Source of the DNA: Sulfurirhabdus autotrophica
GTDB lineage: Bacteria; Pseudomonadota; Gammaproteobacteria; Burkholderiales; SMCO01
Reading direction: 5' to 3'
Assembly (NCBI RefSeq): GCF_004346685.1
Contig: NZ_SMCO01000001.1
Location: forward strand, 620,001 to 684,000
Length of the DNA: 64,000 nucleotides
Of this stretch, positions 56,036-64,000 are shown piece after piece (within the stretch, counting starts at the first letter, position 1; the number at the start of each line of letters is the position of its first letter). Both the position numbers and the translations under genes were made by a program. The notes beneath the pieces are model-generated. The model was given only the letters and a program-made list of their open reading frames with translations. It did no database searches and was not told the DNA's origin.

Positions 56036-58894
56036 ATGATTACTCAGTCCACCCTGCAATCGGCCATTGCCACCATATTTGGTACAGGCTTATCGCAACA
56101 TGCCCGACTTATAACGCTTGAGACTGCCCAAACATCGGACCTACCTGAAACTTTGGTAGTAGAGCGTTTTTCCGGGCGCGAAGCAGTTAACGAATTATTT
56201 TGCTTTAATATTGAAGCCCTGAGCGTTTCTACCCAACTAGATCTGAAACAATTCATCGGGGAGGAAATAACGCTATGGTTGTTACAAGCCGATGGCAGTC
56301 GTCGTGCATGGCATGGTTACTGTACAGAAGCAGCCTGGCTAGGTGCCGATGGTGGCGTAGCACGTTACAGCTTAAAACTTGAGCCCTTCCTGGCTTTTCT
56401 GAAATTGCGACGTGACAGTTTCATTTTTCAGGATAAAAATGTACAAGACATCGTAACTGAGCTGCTTGCTGATTATTCTCAGGCCAACTTTAAATTCGAA
56501 GTGACACAATTTCAAACCATACGGCCTATCTGCACCCAATACCGAGAAGACGATCTCGCATTTTTTACCCGCCTGTTAGCATCTGAAGGTTTGAACTGGC
56601 GATTTGAACATGAACAGGATAGTGACACCTCATCCACTGGAAACGCTGGCAAGGCAATAGCACATGCCAAACACCAACTAATTATATTTGATGCCAAGGC
56701 CGCTAAACCTGCCATGCCAGGCGGGGCTGACATTCGCTTTCATGGCGTGCGAGCTACTGAAGCCGAAGATGGTATAAACCAGTTTGGTTCACAGCGCCAA
56801 ATTCAGTCTAACGCAGTATCCGTGGCAAGCTGGGACTACACTCAAGTCAGCGCCCCCGCCGCCGAACATGCATCCAGTTTGAACGCTGGCGAATTACCCA
56901 TGCTTTCTGTCTACAACGGCTCTGGTGAACGGTACTTTACCAATACTTCCGATGCAGATCAGCATAGTGATCTCACCCTGCAGGCGCTGGAATCATTCAA
57001 TAAAACATTTTCAGGGGCGGGCGCAGTACGTCAATTAACCGCTGGCCATGCTTTTCATCTAACCCAGCACGAGCATTATCCCCTGGGGACAAACGAATTT
57101 ACGGTTTTATGGGTTGAACATGATGCCGCCAATAATCTGGATGCCAGCGTTGCTACTCTTTCTACTTTAAACAATCTGGAACGGGGCACCTATCGCAACC
57201 GCTTTAGCAGTGTGCGTGAATCTGTACCACTTGTGCCAAGCGCCATGGTGAACCGTCGTGCCCCTACTGCTACAGGGGCTCAAGTAGCTCTGGTTGTCGG
57301 TATGGAGAATGCTCCGTTGACGACAGAACGCGACCATCGCATCAAGATTCAATTTGCATGGCAACGTGGCAACAAACCCAATACAGGCGGCCTGACTGAA
57401 ACAGGTGCCGCTGGCAAGCAGGATGACCACGGCAACGCCCCCAACAATGAAACTTCCGGCACTTGGGTACGGGTAGCAGAAACCTTAGCAGGGCCTAACT
57501 GGGGAACGGTGTTTACCCCGCGCATCGGCAGCGAGGTGCTGGTGGACTTCATCGAAGGCGATATGGACCGCCCGGTGATTGTGGCGCAGTTGTTTAACGG
57601 TTCGGATTTACCTCCCTACTCTGCCGGTGTCGATTCCGGAGTCAACCATGCAGGTGTATTGTCCGGGTTGCATAGTCACAATCTGGATGGCGCCGGTGAG
57701 GGGTATAACCAGTGGGTGGTAGATGACTCCCAAAATCAGTTGCGCATGCGTCTGGCGACCAGTACCGCGGCTTCTCAGTTGAATCTGGGCTATCTGGTAT
57801 CCCAATCACCAGATTCTGCCCACCGCGGCAGCTATCGAGGGAATGGATTTGAGTTGCGTACCGATGCCTGGGGCGTGGTACGAGCTGGTGCCGGTTTGCT
57901 GGTTTCCACGTCTGCACGCAATGCTCAGGGGACGAGTGTGGCTTCAACCCAACTGGATGCGTCTGAAGCGATAGCGCAATTGAAGGGAGCGGCGGAGCTT
58001 TCCAAAGTATTGTGTGAGGCAGCGACGCATCAGTCGGCGTTGAGCAGTAAAGCCGCTAACAAGGGCCATGCTGATTTGATTACTTCGATTGATCCTGCGC
58101 AAAAAGGTCATTATGCCGGTTCGGTGAATGGGCAAACAGCACAAAAGTCAGTTTCAGGTACTAAAAGCCTGGATGCTGCTCAACCCGTTGAGCAGTTTGC
58201 GACTCCTGTGGTGTTGCTGGATAGCCCGACCAGTATCAATTTTGCTACCCCTGCTTCTACGGTGATGTTTGCCGGGGAGCAAATACAGTGGACCAGCCAG
58301 TCTGATATGCATCTGGCGGCAGCTCATACGGTTGCGGGAGTATCGGGTAATGCGACTTCTCTGTTTACCCATGCAGGCGGTATTCAGGCTTTTGCGGCTA
58401 ATGGGCCGGTTTCGCTTCAAGCTCATACTGACCAACTGGAGATTCTGGCAGATAAGGCGGTCACGTTGATTTCGGTAAATGACAAGATCGAGATCATGGC
58501 CAATACCAAGATTACGTTGCAGGCTGGGCAGTCGTCTATTACGCTGGATGGAGGAAATATTACTTTTGCTTGTCCGGGGACGTTCTCGGTTAAGGGGGCG
58601 AATCATCCGTTTGGGGGTGGAGGGAGTAAGGCAGCTGAGTTAGGTATTTTGCCCAATTTGTTAGTCAACGCTGGATTGGCTGGAAACTTAGACTCTGGTG
58701 AAAATTTGTTTGATGAAGCATTTGTCGTACTCGATCCCAATGGCAACCCGATGGGCGCCCTGCCGTACAGCATAAAAAGTGCTGGCGGCAAGTATTTTGC
58801 GGAAACAGATACCGAGGGCAATTCGCTTCGTACGGGCACGGTTGCAAGCGAGCCCGTCACATTTGCGTTGCAGTGGCACGAAGTAAGCCTATAA
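56036..58894 (+). CDS. vgrG: T6SS spike protein VgrG (TssI) with C-terminal extension
   Basis: A 952-residue spike protein. A gp27-like region (about 1-400) leads to a gp5-like OB/needle core (PLTTERDHRIKIQFAWQRG, WGTVFTPRIGSEVLVDFIEGD). A DUF2345 beta region follows (ITLDGGNITFACPG). The last about 65 residues (AFVVLDPNGNPMGALPYSIK and EGNSLRTGTVASE) form a separate beta-type, transthyretin-like extension that likely docks cargo. The ATG at 56036 was chosen because the N-terminal gp27 segment begins after it. The following two genes are its likely cargo unit. Confidence 0.93.
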   Translation: MITQSTLQSAIATIFGTGLSQHARLITLETAQTSDLPETLVVERFSGREAVNELFCFNIEALSVSTQLDLKQFIGEEITLWLLQADGSRRAWHGYCTEAAWLGADGGVARYSLKLEPFLAFLKLRRDSFIFQDKNVQDIVTELLADYSQANFKFEVTQFQTIRPICTQYREDDLAFFTRLLASEGLNWRFEHEQDSDTSSTGNAGKAIAHAKHQLIIFDAKAAKPAMPGGADIRFHGVRATEAEDGINQFGSQRQIQSNAVSVASWDYTQVSAPAAEHASSLNAGELPMLSVYNGSGERYFTNTSDADQHSDLTLQALESFNKTFSGAGAVRQLTAGHAFHLTQHEHYPLGTNEFTVLWVEHDAANNLDASVATLSTLNNLERGTYRNRFSSVRESVPLVPSAMVNRRAPTATGAQVALVVGMENAPLTTERDHRIKIQFAWQRGNKPNTGGLTETGAAGKQDDHGNAPNNETSGTWVRVAETLAGPNWGTVFTPRIGSEVLVDFIEGDMDRPVIVAQLFNGSDLPPYSAGVDSGVNHAGVLSGLHSHNLDGAGEGYNQWVVDDSQNQLRMRLATSTAASQLNLGYLVSQSPDSAHRGSYRGNGFELRTDAWGVVRAGAGLLVSTSARNAQGTSVASTQLDASEAIAQLKGAAELSKVLCEAATHQSALSSKAANKGHADLITSIDPAQKGHYAGSVNGQTAQKSVSGTKSLDAAQPVEQFATPVVLLDSPTSINFATPASTVMFAGEQIQWTSQSDMHLAAAHTVAGVSGNATSLFTHAGGIQAFAANGPVSLQAHTDQLEILADKAVTLISVNDKIEIMANTKITLQAGQSSITLDGGNITFACPGTFSVKGANHPFGGGGSKAAELGILPNLLVNAGLAGNLDSGENLFDEAFVVLDPNGNPMGALPYSIKSAGGKYFAETDTEGNSLRTGTVASEPVTFALQWHEVSL

Positions 58895-58951
58895 GCATAA
58901 TGTTCTTGCCTGCTGGCAAGATACTTAATAATATCATTCAGGATGTGAGAC

Positions 58952-59917
58952 ATGGCTGATCCAACGACCATTACCGCAATGACGAACACCACGGCTAATT
59001 CCTGCGTAGGTGTTCAGTGTGATTGCAACACTGCGTGGTCCATCGCGCAACAATGGAGTACCTTGCGTCTCTGTACCCCGACAGGTAAGTTTCAGGATAA
59101 ACTGGTTAGTAATTATGCGGTACGTGCACGCCGCATTGCCGCTACCTATGCCCGCTTTTATTTGGAACTGGAAGACGGTTGCGATGTCACTAAAAAAGGC
59201 CGTTTTTACTGGATGGCGTTGGGGGCTTTTGCGAGCAAGACGGTGGCGTGTTCACTTGAAGACTTTCGTGTAACTTCAATCAAAAATGTTAAAGAAGGTT
59301 TGGGCAAAGGTAATTTGTGGTTATTCTGTGACATCAGTGGCTGGCATTGGTATTACACCAAACACCCTTCCCACTTTGACCAATGCCTCAGTAGCCGCAG
59401 TGCGGCCAATTATGTTCCGGCTGTGCAAAAACAAATGAACCAGCTTCCCTGGAAATCGGAGGCATTGCCCAAGATCAATAATATGCAGGTGTCGGGGTAT
59501 ATCAAGGATGGGTTTGCGTTTGTGAAGCAGATTGAGGAAGATACCGTGCTCAGTAAACGGCAAGACCACCAGCTCAAACATCTCCTCAAAATCGCCGACC
59601 ACGAACAAGGTGTCATTCTACAACCGCTGATTTATGATGCCCCTGATTTTGCGAAATGGGTGGGAAGGCAACGTAGTCCCTGGGTGAATTGGGCAAGCCC
59701 CAAGCTGGAGCTGGTGTTTACCCATGCGTGCATTACAGATAATGCTGAACTCAAGTCTGTTGCGCCGGAGGATATCAAACTGGAAGAATTAAAAAGCCGC
59801 ATGAATTGGATAGGAAAAGCAGCGGAACGTTTCCATTTTCTAATGAAAAAATATCCAGCCTTTATGGAAAATGAACTCCGCACCATCGCAATCTGGATGG
59901 ACATGTCCGATAAATAA
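58952..59917 (+). CDS. VgrG-linked putative T6SS effector (DUF2515-like)
   Basis: A 321-residue protein with no signal peptide. The N-terminal part is Cys- and Thr-rich (QCDCNTAW). It is followed by RARRIAATYARFYLELEDG and GRFYWMALGAFASKTVACSL, which I believe belongs to the DUF2515 type, though I cannot confirm this. No toxin catalytic motif is obvious. It lies 57 nt after vgrG and 20 nt before a lipoprotein gene, the usual order for a T6SS effector and its envelope immunity protein. Function is inferred from context only. Confidence 0.7.
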   Translation: MADPTTITAMTNTTANSCVGVQCDCNTAWSIAQQWSTLRLCTPTGKFQDKLVSNYAVRARRIAATYARFYLELEDGCDVTKKGRFYWMALGAFASKTVACSLEDFRVTSIKNVKEGLGKGNLWLFCDISGWHWYYTKHPSHFDQCLSSRSAANYVPAVQKQMNQLPWKSEALPKINNMQVSGYIKDGFAFVKQIEEDTVLSKRQDHQLKHLLKIADHEQGVILQPLIYDAPDFAKWVGRQRSPWVNWASPKLELVFTHACITDNAELKSVAPEDIKLEELKSRMNWIGKAAERFHFLMKKYPAFMENELRTIAIWMDMSDK

Positions 59918-59937
59918 TCAAGCAAAGGCGCAACCAT

Positions 59938-60801
59938 ATGTATCGCTTGCTATCCCTAATCTGTATCAGCCTGTTTATATTCACAGGCTGTCAACCAAAC
60001 GCTAATAAGGAATCAAAACCCATGTCAAAGATCAGTATTAAAATCGGCGAGCAGGGAACTGCATTTGCCCAACGTTATCCTGCTTTGGTTAAAATCCAAC
60101 ATCAACCTGCTGGCGTGAATTTTTATGACGTAGATTGGAAACAGGCCACACCGGGATCTGTCACTATTGAGCATGGAAAATATTCGTTTGTAATTGAAAA
60201 TGTAATGAGTGTTATGGCAGGGCAAGACTTAGGAGATGAGGCAAACGAAGGATTGACTGAATTTAGCATTAACGCGGGCATTACGGCCCCAGATCGCATC
60301 CCCCACGACGAAGCCCGATTGAAGATGTACGCCATTTTGCAGCAGATTGTACAGGCTGGGTGGCAAATGAATATCACCCGCAGCATGCCTCGCTTACGTG
60401 GCAAGGATGCTTTAGATTACCAACTTGTTGATGACTACACATCGCTGGACGCAAGTTATGTACCTACATTCGAAGAATGGATGAAAATAGATAGCCGCAC
60501 TGACTGGCGCTTCTATGCAGACCATATTTTCCTAACAGTCAATTTCACCAGAGAGTCCTCGCTCACCGACCCTACCAAACCTGGTGCATATTTAATCAGC
60601 TTCAACCTCAAATCAGAAAACGAGTTCTATCGCGGCTATGTGGGTGGTGAACATCGTAAAGAATGGAAGGCTCGACTACCCGCCGAACTTGCCAAATTAG
60701 CCCCTCTGCGTGCCGCAGCAGAAGCCAAACTGCGTGCACAAGGGGTCAAGATAGACGAAACCTATCAGGATCCGCCATTGCCTGATTTAAGAAGTAATTA
60801 A
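59938..60801 (+). CDS. lipoprotein, likely immunity protein for the VgrG-linked effector
   Basis: A 287-residue lipoprotein with lipobox LFIFTGCQPN and AAGG before the ATG. The mature part is soluble and mixed alpha/beta (KIGEQGTAFAQRYPALVKIQ, WMKIDSRTDWRFYADHIFLTVNFT). It lies 20 nt downstream of the putative effector. A periplasmic lipoprotein immediately after a VgrG-linked gene is typical of immunity to an effector acting in the envelope. I do not recognise the family. Confidence 0.72.
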   Translation: MYRLLSLICISLFIFTGCQPNANKESKPMSKISIKIGEQGTAFAQRYPALVKIQHQPAGVNFYDVDWKQATPGSVTIEHGKYSFVIENVMSVMAGQDLGDEANEGLTEFSINAGITAPDRIPHDEARLKMYAILQQIVQAGWQMNITRSMPRLRGKDALDYQLVDDYTSLDASYVPTFEEWMKIDSRTDWRFYADHIFLTVNFTRESSLTDPTKPGAYLISFNLKSENEFYRGYVGGEHRKEWKARLPAELAKLAPLRAAAEAKLRAQGVKIDETYQDPPLPDLRSN

Positions 60802-60935
60802 ACAACACCAAGCTTATTGTATGTGGCGGATTCAAGGATGAGCAGGATAATATCGACAAAAACAACCCCATTAACTCCATTGGAAATTCCTTAGTGTTCA
60901 CACAAACGTTTTACAATGAAAACCGCCCATTTTCA

Positions 60936-60980
60936 AGAAAGGTAAAACGAGTACCTTTCTCGAATATAATCAAGGTCTTG
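60936..60980. repeat. adjacent inverted repeats before the amidase gene
   Basis: Perfect arms AGAAAGGTA and TACCTTTCT (60936-60944 and 60952-60960, 7-nt loop) are followed by a second perfect palindrome, AATCAAG-gt-CTTGATT (near 60968-60983). The first stem lacks a U-run. They may be a weak terminator after the lipoprotein gene or operator sites for the amidase gene. The rest of 60802-61095 shows nothing else. Confidence 0.45.
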
Positions 60981-61095
60981 ATTAAAGATTAAACAATCAA
61001 TCAGAACACCCCTTAATCTTACATAATCGGGCCAAACTGAGGCACTGAGTTACCACCATAAACTGCCAGTGTCGATTCCAAATTAAGAATACAAA

Positions 61096-61794
61096 ATGTT
61101 TACACTTTTAAAAACGAGCTTTTTTTTACTTATATTATTGGCCGTTCAAATTGCCAGTGCAGCTTACATCGTCGTGGATACCGGGCATACACCACAGCAT
61201 CCAGGTGCAATGGGTGCTAATGGTCGTGTTGAGTATTTATATAACTTGGATATGAGCAATGCTGTTGCCGAAGACTTAACTGCTGGTGGCGATCGCGTGT
61301 TACGGGTTTCTGCTGATGGCAAAGATATCAAGTTAACTGAGCGCGTTACTCTGGCGCCCGATGCTGATCTATTTGTGTCAATACATCATGACTCCATACT
61401 GCAAGAGTGGATTGATGCCGGTCGTCGGCGGGAGTTTTCAGGATTCGCCCTATTCGTTTCAGAGAAAAATGCGCATTTCGAGCAAAGTTTGAGTTGTGCC
61501 AAAATAATTGGGGCGCAACTGCTTGCCATTGGTGAAAAACCTTCGCTTTATCATGCCACGCCAATATCGGGTGAAAATCGACCGCTGATTGATAGTCATT
61601 TTGGCATTCACCGCTATGATGACCTCGTTGTGCTTAAAACAGCATCTATTCCAGCTGTTTTAATTGAAATCGGTGTCATCGCGAATCCTGATGAGGCACT
61701 TCGCCTGAATAAATCGAATGTACAACAGCAAATTGCCCATGCCATTTCAAAAGGCATTCATGATTGCCAAGTTCATAAATCAAACGATATTTAA
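61096..61794 (+). CDS. exported N-acetylmuramoyl-L-alanine amidase (Amidase_3 family)
   Basis: A 232-residue zinc amidase cleaving the peptide stem from peptidoglycan glycan. The signal peptide (LLKTSFFLLILLAVQIASA) is followed by the catalytic layout of Amidase_3: IVVDTGH (His), VEYLYN (Glu), SIHHDS (His) and VLIEIGVIANPDE (catalytic Glu). There is no SH3 or AMIN targeting domain. Its own Sec signal argues for a periplasmic enzyme of the producer rather than a classical T6SS cargo, but it stands next to the T6SS cargo genes and before an LprI-like protein. Both readings are open. Confidence 0.88.
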   Translation: MFTLLKTSFFLLILLAVQIASAAYIVVDTGHTPQHPGAMGANGRVEYLYNLDMSNAVAEDLTAGGDRVLRVSADGKDIKLTERVTLAPDADLFVSIHHDSILQEWIDAGRRREFSGFALFVSEKNAHFEQSLSCAKIIGAQLLAIGEKPSLYHATPISGENRPLIDSHFGIHRYDDLVVLKTASIPAVLIEIGVIANPDEALRLNKSNVQQQIAHAISKGIHDCQVHKSNDI

Positions 61795-61824
61795 CAACAC
61801 TTCATAACCCAAGGATAAATTGTA

Positions 61825-62205
61825 ATGAGAAAAATTGGTCTTGCTTTAACTTTAACACTTCTGTCTGCAGGCGCCCATGCTGCGGGCTGTGCAACTCCGA
61901 AAACCGCTTTTGATCAGGTGTATTGTGCGGGCAATCTCTTCTCACAAGTTGATCACGATTTAAATGTTGCTTATGGCAAACTGAAGACACATCTTAACCC
62001 TGCTACTAAAGACACACTCAAGCGTGGACAACTGTCATGGATTAAAGAGCGTAACGATCAATGCAGTAAAGAAGATAGTACAGGTTTCTTTGTGAACCTT
62101 GATTGTGCAAATACCATGACCACGGATCGACTGTCCTTTTTAAAAGAAAGGGAACGTGAGTGCACCAGTACAGGATGTGTTGAATCCAAGATTGGGGGTC
62201 GTTGA
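61825..62205 (+). CDS. LprI-like (DUF1311) exported protein
   Basis: A 126-residue protein with a signal peptide (KIGLALTLTLLSAGAHAAGC). The mature part has the DUF1311/LprI pattern (DLNVAYGKLKTHL, RGQLSWIKERNDQC) and conserved cysteines. Mycobacterial LprI inhibits lysozyme, and similar proteins occur as wall-enzyme inhibitors or immunity proteins. AAGGA precedes the ATG. It lies 30 nt behind the amidase gene, so it may restrain or protect against that enzyme. A strong hairpin follows. Confidence 0.85.
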   Translation: MRKIGLALTLTLLSAGAHAAGCATPKTAFDQVYCAGNLFSQVDHDLNVAYGKLKTHLNPATKDTLKRGQLSWIKERNDQCSKEDSTGFFVNLDCANTMTTDRLSFLKERERECTSTGCVESKIGGR

Positions 62206-62285
62206 AACATGAGGTTAGGAATTAAACGAAGTGTCGCCACTATAGTGGCTTCACGACAAGCCATTTAATCCTGACATCTACATTG

Positions 62286-62315
62286 ATACGGACAATTGAA
62301 TTGTCCGTATATTTT
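62286..62315 (+). terminator. palindromic terminator after the LprI-like gene
   Basis: Perfect 12-bp arms ATACGGACAATT and AATTGTCCGTAT are separated by a single base (62286-62310), followed by a short T-rich run. They lie between convergent genes ending at 62205 and 62390, so termination is the likely job. The perfect symmetry would also suit a dimeric repressor. Confidence 0.7.
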
Positions 62316-62389
62316 CTAAACGCTTTTTTTAATCAACCGTATGTAAATTCTACAACCCACAATAAAAAATGGGTAAGTAAGGTTACACT

Positions 62390-63187
62390 TCAGGGTTTTA
62401 CCGCATTTGCCACTTGCACAGTCCATCTCACAATCTCATCCAGTGATGCGGAAGGTGCTCCCAGATGATCAGAATTGGCTTCGTAAAATTTCGTCAGTTT
62501 ATTGGGGGGTAGCTTTTCAAACAAAGGAATATTGACCCGTCTTAGTGCTGGGTAATCATTTTTTGCCACGATCCATAAAATCGGGATATTCGAATTTGCT
62601 TCCTTTACAGAGCGTTTCAAGCTCATGGGGCCTTCAGGGTCAAACCAGTTCAGGTAATTGACTGGTGTTGTATTGATCGCATACTTACCTTTTTTACCTT
62701 CATAATCATAAAATCCGGTTTTCTCGTTTCCCTTCCCATCAGCTATTAATTTCCGGGCCTGGGCTACGTGTTCCCCAAGGTTTTCCTGAAACGTATTATT
62801 CCCAACGTCACCACCTGGTGCAATGGCTATCAATCCATCTACAATATGTTGCCTGGCAAGGTAAATAGTAAATACACCACCTTGACTATGCCCCGCAACA
62901 AAAACTGCCTTTGCACCCTTACTGCGTAAATCAGTCAAAGCTGATTCAACTTCCGCCTCTGCATGGCTGACATCTACATCATAATCCCGGCTACCAGACC
63001 AGGGCATTTCAATATTGGCAACGAGATAGCCCTTCCCTTTAAGATCATTTGCCAGATCTACCACGTGTTTGGTGGGGGCTCCGCCCTTGCCATGCATGAT
63101 AACAATGCCCATTGCCGGGGTATCAGCAATTGCACTTAAGGAAATAAAACCAATCAACAGCAAACCTGCAATGATACATATTTTCAT
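62390..63187 (-). CDS. exported alpha/beta hydrolase
   Basis: A 265-residue protein with a signal peptide (KICIIAGLLLIGFISLSAIAD). It has an alpha/beta-hydrolase core: IVIMHGKGGAPTKH near the oxyanion site, the nucleophile elbow GHSQGG, the acid in VAKNDYPAL and the catalytic histidine in NSDHLGAP. It resembles dienelactone-hydrolase or DUF3530-like enzymes of unknown substrate. GGGGAAG precedes the ATG. It converges with the amidase/LprI unit. Confidence 0.88.
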   Translation of the reverse strand: MKICIIAGLLLIGFISLSAIADTPAMGIVIMHGKGGAPTKHVVDLANDLKGKGYLVANIEMPWSGSRDYDVDVSHAEAEVESALTDLRSKGAKAVFVAGHSQGGVFTIYLARQHIVDGLIAIAPGGDVGNNTFQENLGEHVAQARKLIADGKGNEKTGFYDYEGKKGKYAINTTPVNYLNWFDPEGPMSLKRSVKEANSNIPILWIVAKNDYPALRRVNIPLFEKLPPNKLTKFYEANSDHLGAPSASLDEIVRWTVQVANAVKP

Positions 63188-63256
63188 TTTTGCTTCCCCT
63201 GAGTAATTTTTTACGACCCATATTCAAAATCTGTTTTTATCTTTCTCTATAAGATG

Positions 63257-64000
63257 CTAATGGTGCAAAACAGATACAGCGTCCATTAACTCATTCCTGA
63301 CCGCTTTGACCTGGTCCATTTTATCTATAAAGATATGTACCAGATTCGGGTCAAAGCTCTTTCCTGCCTCTTCCTGGAGGTATTCCACGGCATGCTCAAC
63401 AGACCATGGCTCTTTGTAAGGACGACGTGTGGTGAGAGCGTCAAAAACATCGCTTATGGAAGCGATACGACCTTCTATGGGGATCGACTCCCCTTTGATC
63501 TGGCGTGGGTAACCCGTGCCGTTCCATTTTTCATGATGATGCAGTGCAATGCTGGCGGCCATCTGCAGCAACAATGAATCTGATGCGTATTCACCCAGCA
63601 ATTCAAGGCCTTTGGTGGTATGGGAATCCATGATTTTCCGTTCAGATTCTATCAAACGCCCTTGTTTGAGCAAGATACCATCAGGAATGCCAATCTTGCC
63701 TACATCATGTAAAGGGGCGGCTCTTTCAATCATGAAACAGAGTTCAGGGGGAAGGCCAGCTCCTTCTGCTAGAATACGGCTATACTTTCCCACTCTTGCA
63801 ACGTGCTTACCGGTTTCTCCATCACGCATTTCACCAGCTAATGCCAAAATATGAATCAGCATGTCATTTGCTTTGCTTAGCTCTTCGGTACGATGTTGCA
63901 CCTGCAGCTCCAATTCCTTAGCATAGCGAGTCTGAATTTTCAGTGCATTATTCACGTTTAGCAGGTTACGAATTCTGAGAGCTACTTCAACTGGATCAAA
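63257..64000 (-). CDS. HD-GYP cyclic-di-GMP phosphodiesterase response regulator (5' end missing)
   Basis: The frame is open to the right edge, so the N-terminus lies outside. The first visible residues (FDPVEVALRIRNLLNVNNAL) are the end of a receiver domain. A coiled linker (RYAKELELQVQHRTEELSKAN) and an HD-GYP domain follow: GKHVARVGKYSRILAEG, RAAPLHDVGKIGIPDG, IALHHHEKWNGTGYPRQIKGE and SISDVFDALTTRRPYK. It hydrolyses cyclic di-GMP on phosphorylation by an unseen kinase. It counters diguanylate cyclases such as the one at 18446. An internal GTG at 63955 is not the true start. Confidence 0.92.
   Translation of the reverse strand, partial: FDPVEVALRIRNLLNVNNALKIQTRYAKELELQVQHRTEELSKANDMLIHILALAGEMRDGETGKHVARVGKYSRILAEGAGLPPELCFMIERAAPLHDVGKIGIPDGILLKQGRLIESERKIMDSHTTKGLELLGEYASDSLLLQMAASIALHHHEKWNGTGYPRQIKGESIPIEGRIASISDVFDALTTRRPYKEPWSVEHAVEYLQEEAGKSFDPNLVHIFIDKMDQVKAVRNELMDAVSVLHH

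Overview
The window reads as a chromosomal segment of a Gram-negative betaproteobacterium with moderate GC, probably of the Nitrosomonadales/Gallionellales/Methylophilales kind. Evidence for this is a contact-dependent type VI secretion locus, several PEP-CTERM exported proteins, a likely sigma-54 promoter, an NsrR-type operator, and SulP, SbcCD and TrhO genes of proteobacterial type. I see no rRNA, tRNA, CRISPR array or intact insertion sequence. The species cannot be named from the sequence.

Layout, left to right. Positions 1-1761 hold the end of a PEP-CTERM protein and two small membrane proteins. Positions 1988-6356 hold a SulP anion transporter, a gamma-glutamyltranspeptidase and a SEC-C/UPF0149 protein. 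Positions 6610-12349 form a redox/nitrosative-stress neighbourhood. It has two short NnrS-like membrane modules (one fused to a thioredoxin-like domain), a lipoyl-carrier (GcvH/LbpA-like) protein between them, a small membrane protein, a predicted NsrR operator, a periplasmic helical protein, a hemerythrin-like protein, an HPP membrane protein and a divergent LysR regulator with a perfect inverted repeat. Positions 12543-16595 hold a secreted formylglycine-generating-enzyme-like protein, an unusual exported 5'-nucleotidase/SoxB-like phosphoesterase and a VPxxA-CTERM protein behind a sigma-54-like promoter. Positions 17249-22475 hold an orphan Lon-like AAA+ ATPase, a 7TM diguanylate cyclase, a dicarboxylate symporter and a frameshifted chemoreceptor pseudogene. 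Positions 22812-27422 hold the circularly permuted ATP-grasp/alpha-E pair and a membrane protein plus atypical radical-SAM-like pair. Positions 27837-33027 hold secreted and PEP-CTERM proteins, a MAPEG protein and an AraC regulator. Positions 33389-42481 hold sbcDC and a MoxR/DUF58/transglutaminase operon, followed by trhO (42507-43436).

Positions 43527-60801 carry the T6SS: tssB-tssC-hcp-tssE-tssF-tssG-tssH on the minus strand and tssJ-tssK-tssL-vgrG plus cargo on the plus strand, diverging from an AT-rich region next to a TPR-like lipoprotein gene. TssM, TssA and PAAR are not in the window. A terminator just after hcp should keep Hcp in excess over the baseplate genes. VgrG is followed by a cytosolic-looking protein and a lipoprotein, a plausible effector/immunity pair. 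Next come an exported Amidase_3 enzyme and an LprI-like protein, an exported alpha/beta hydrolase, and the 3' part of a REC-HD-GYP regulator cut by the right edge.

The best candidates for something undescribed are the split NnrS-like/lipoyl-carrier/thioredoxin-like operon (6992-8642), the membrane protein plus atypical-cysteine radical-SAM-like pair (25678-27422), and the VgrG cargo pair (58952-60801).
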